DNA of 64,000 bases. It comes from Sphingobacterium tabacisoli. GTDB taxonomy: Bacteria; Bacteroidota; Bacteroidia; Sphingobacteriales; Sphingobacteriaceae. The notes under the pieces were generated by a model, which did not search any database, was not told the DNA's origin, and saw only the letters and a list, made by a program, of their open reading frames with translations. Position numbers and translations under genes: made by a program. The stretch spans positions 186,001-250,000 of the forward strand of contig NZ_JAEQMU010000006.1 of the NCBI RefSeq assembly GCF_017908035.1. The letters are read 5' to 3'. Of the stretch, positions 62,025 through 64,000 are shown piece after piece. The number at the start of each line of letters is the position of its first letter. The first letter of the stretch is position 1.

Positions 62025-62264
62025 TTTAAGATTCTAGAGCTAAATGCTACGCACAAAAAGGAGTCAATCCATGAACAACCAAGAAAGACAATAGATATAA
62101 GCAATAATAATTATCCAAAACAAAATAAACCTAAAAACCTATAAAACAGCACAAATACACTAAAACAACGTATTTCTATGTGTGTTATAATATAACCAAG
62201 TGGGTGACCATTAAAACGAAACAACAGAAAATATAAGTATAAAATTATACCATATATAAATTAA

Positions 62265-62284
62265 TTAGTATGTTTGTATACTTA
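62265..62284. promoter_or_regulatory. Candidate MarR operator overlapping a promoter -7 box
   Basis: TTAGTATGTTTGTATACTTA is an inverted repeat (AGTAT/ATACT around GTTTGT) and contains TATGTTTG (62269-62276), which fits the TAnnTTTG box. It ends 11 bases before the MarR start. No TTG was found at the right distance upstream. A repressor bound here would block its own promoter. Confidence 0.5.
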
Positions 62285-62295
62285 AATGCTCTGAA

Positions 62296-62955
62296 ATGAA
62301 TTACGATTTTATTAAGGATATACTGGATTTGGTAGAGGAATTTGAAGATCAAAACGTTGGTCTGAACAAATCGACAGTAACCGTCGAAGATTTCAAAAAG
62401 TGGATTTCAACAAATTACGACCCCCAGAGCCTAAGTGCTGAACCAGATTGGGAAGGAAAAGAAAAGGGCCGCTCGCCCGAAAGTGTTATAAACACGCTGA
62501 TCGTACATATGAACCGTTATGCTAAAAGCTATTCAAAATCGGCTATTTTCGGTTCTGATTTTTCTTCGCAGGAAGATTTCATTTACCTCATTAATCTCAA
62601 AGCTTTTGGTGAAATAAAAAAAATGGACCTTATAAAAAAGAACGTGCACGAAAAACCTGTCGGAATGCAGGTTATTAACCGCCTGATCGGAAAAGGGTGG
62701 GTAGAGCAGGCTGATTCGAAAACAGATAAAAGAAGTAAGGTCTTAAAAATTACACAAAAAGGTATCCAGACTCTGGAAGGCCAAATGGATAAAATCAGAA
62801 GAGCAACTGAAATTGTAACAGGCGACCTAACCACAAATGAAAAAATGGAATTGATCCGCCTACTCAATAAGCTGAATGATTTTCATAGGATGATATATGA
62901 CAAAAATATAGAACCAGAATATCTGTTGGACAAAGCCTTAAAAAATATCGGCTGA
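62296..62955 (+). CDS. MarR-family winged-helix regulator of the carotenoid operon
   Basis: The 219-residue protein has a long N-terminal part and a MarR winged helix (about 100-190): LINLKAFGEIKKMDLIKKNVHEKPVGMQVINRLIGKGWVEQADSKTDKRSKVLKITQKG, with the DKRSK wing. Its stop overlaps the start of crtI by one base (TGATG), so the two are translationally coupled. Regulators of this type sit at the head of crt operons in Sphingobacteriaceae-like genomes. It probably represses its own operon through the palindrome at 62265. Confidence 0.88.
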   Translation: MNYDFIKDILDLVEEFEDQNVGLNKSTVTVEDFKKWISTNYDPQSLSAEPDWEGKEKGRSPESVINTLIVHMNRYAKSYSKSAIFGSDFSSQEDFIYLINLKAFGEIKKMDLIKKNVHEKPVGMQVINRLIGKGWVEQADSKTDKRSKVLKITQKGIQTLEGQMDKIRRATEIVTGDLTTNEKMELIRLLNKLNDFHRMIYDKNIEPEYLLDKALKNIG

Positions 62956-64000
62956 TGAAAAAGAAAATAGCTGTGATCGGTGCAGGATTTTCGGGTTTGT
63001 CGGCGGCGGCATATCTGGCCAAAGCCGGTCATGATGTACATGTTTTTGAAAAGCACGACCGGCCTGGAGGTAGAGCCAGACAATTTACTACGGGACAGGG
63101 ATATATTTTTGATATGGGACCAAGCTGGTATTGGATGCCAGATATAATGGATGGTTTCTTTGCCGACTTCGGTTATAAAACGACTGATTTTTTTGAGCTG
63201 GTACCCCTGAACCCACAATTTCAGATGATTTTTGCAGAGGACAAAATTAATATTCCTGATAGTATAGAAGAGCTAAAAATAGTATTTGAAGAGATCGAAA
63301 AAGGTGCAGGCCGGCAATTAGAAAAGTTTATGCATTCGGCAAAATTTAAATATGAAGTGGGAATGCAGGATTTTGTGAATAAGCCATGCCACAGTTGGAC
63401 TGAATTTATTTCTATACAGATAGCAAAAAGTGCACTAAGATTAGATTTACTTACGAACTTCAGGTCCTACGTATCCCGATATTTTAAAAGCGATAAACTA
63501 AGAACATTAATGGAATTTCCGGTGATTTTCTTGGGTGCCTCTCCTAAAAATATTCCTGCATTATATAGTCTTATGAACTATGGCGGCTATGCACTGGGGA
63601 CTTACTATCCGATGGGCGGGTTTTACGAATTGGTATTGGCCATGAAAAAAATAGCCGAGAAACAAGGAGCCAGCTTCTACTTCAACAAGACTATCGAAAG
63701 TATCAATGCGCAGGACTGCGAAGTAAAATCTTTGATTATAAATGGCCAAAAACATGAATACGATGCGGTGATCGCGTCTTCGGATTATCATCATACGGAA
63801 ACTCTTTTGAAACCGGAGTATAGAAACTATGATGACAATTATTGGAAAAAAAAGATGTTTGCACCATCTAGCCTAATCTTCTATCTGGGTATTAATGAAA
63901 CCATCCCAAATCTTAAACACCATACGCTCTTTTTTGAAAACGAACTGGATGAACATATAGACTGTATATACAAAGATAAAAAATGGCCCGAGAAGCCACT
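62955..64000 (+). CDS. crtI: Phytoene desaturase (partial, runs off the window)
   Basis: The frame starts MKKKIAVIGAGFSGLSAAAY, a dinucleotide-binding GxGxxG motif, then EKHDRPGGRARQFTTGQGYIFDMGPSWYWMPD, the usual CrtI N-terminus. Internal YYPMGGFYELVLAM is another CrtI signature. It desaturates phytoene toward lycopene in the membrane using FAD. About 348 residues are present of an expected 490 or so. The start overlaps the MarR stop. Confidence 0.95.
   Translation, partial: MKKKIAVIGAGFSGLSAAAYLAKAGHDVHVFEKHDRPGGRARQFTTGQGYIFDMGPSWYWMPDIMDGFFADFGYKTTDFFELVPLNPQFQMIFAEDKINIPDSIEELKIVFEEIEKGAGRQLEKFMHSAKFKYEVGMQDFVNKPCHSWTEFISIQIAKSALRLDLLTNFRSYVSRYFKSDKLRTLMEFPVIFLGASPKNIPALYSLMNYGGYALGTYYPMGGFYELVLAMKKIAEKQGASFYFNKTIESINAQDCEVKSLIINGQKHEYDAVIASSDYHHTETLLKPEYRNYDDNYWKKKMFAPSSLIFYLGINETIPNLKHHTLFFENELDEHIDCIYKDKKWPEKP

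Larger units (their letters stand above)
61573..62295. other. Spacer with an HTH remnant and promoter region of the MarR-crtI operon
   Basis: There are 723 bases without an intact gene. It holds the helix-turn-helix relic at 61781-62024 and, near the end, the probable operator and promoter of the MarR gene at 62265-62284. The remainder is AT-rich and shows nothing further. Confidence 0.6.

Overview
The window reads as chromosomal DNA of a Bacteroidota bacterium of the Sphingobacterium/Pedobacter type. The signs are three SusC/SusD outer-membrane import loci, FecI/FecR-type sigma and anti-sigma pairs linked to SusC proteins with an N-terminal STN domain, Bacteroidota-type promoters (TTG, about 20 bases, TAnnTTTG), moderate GC with AT-rich spacers, and a carotenoid (crtI) operon. 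The genus is an inference from gene families, not from a marker gene. I saw no rRNA, tRNA, CRISPR array or intact insertion sequence.

Layout. 1-3.3 kb: the end of a large repeat/beta-propeller surface protein and a secreted calcineurin-like phosphoesterase, followed by a decayed copy of part of a capD-like gene. 3.4-13.3 kb: import locus 1 (susC, susD, a zinc metallopeptidase lipoprotein, a DUF4302 lipoprotein and a DUF4369-like lipoprotein), with fecR upstream and a divergent ECF sigma gene. 13.4-38.5 kb: a Wzx/Wzy-type surface polysaccharide locus, nearly all on the minus strand. It holds a head regulator, a cytidylyltransferase, rmlBCDA, wecB, wzx, six glycosyltransferase genes, wzy, an acetyltransferase, two epimerases, a WbpL-like initiating transferase, Wza and a Wzc-type tyrosine kinase. 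CpsB phosphatase, a WxcM-like cupin and a WbpM-like dehydratase are separate units, and an HdeD-like gene lies on the opposite strand. A strong promoter at 38505-38535 fits the head of the main operon.

38.5-45.5 kb is an accessory region with higher GC: a 63-bp tandem repeat made of 21-bp subunits, a four-gene cassette (FnIII protein, DUF5675 protein and two small membrane-type proteins), an HTH protein, a membrane-anchored LytTR protein, an AraC regulator, an unknown protein and a small exported Cys-pair protein. 45.6-51.4 kb: import locus 2 (TlpA-like, susC, susD; no sigma/FecR). 51.4-53.5 kb: a gene-poor stretch with strong inverted repeats, an XRE regulator and gene remnants. 53.6-61.6 kb: import locus 3 (ECF sigma, fecR, susC, susD, an exo/endonuclease/phosphatase-family protein). 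62.3-64 kb: a MarR regulator translationally coupled to phytoene desaturase, which runs off the end.

How the genes work together. Loci 1 and 3 look like substrate-sensing importers: the STN domain of SusC signals through FecR to the ECF sigma factor. Both loci carry a look-alike hairpin with a 6-nt loop between fecR and susC. The polysaccharide locus supplies dTDP-L-rhamnose, UDP-ManNAc and probably a UDP-6-deoxy-HexNAc starter, then assembles, flips, polymerises and exports the chain under tyrosine kinase/phosphatase control. The stretches most open to new biology are the DUF5675 cassette, the structured DNA at 51.4-52.2 kb and the fecR-susC hairpins.
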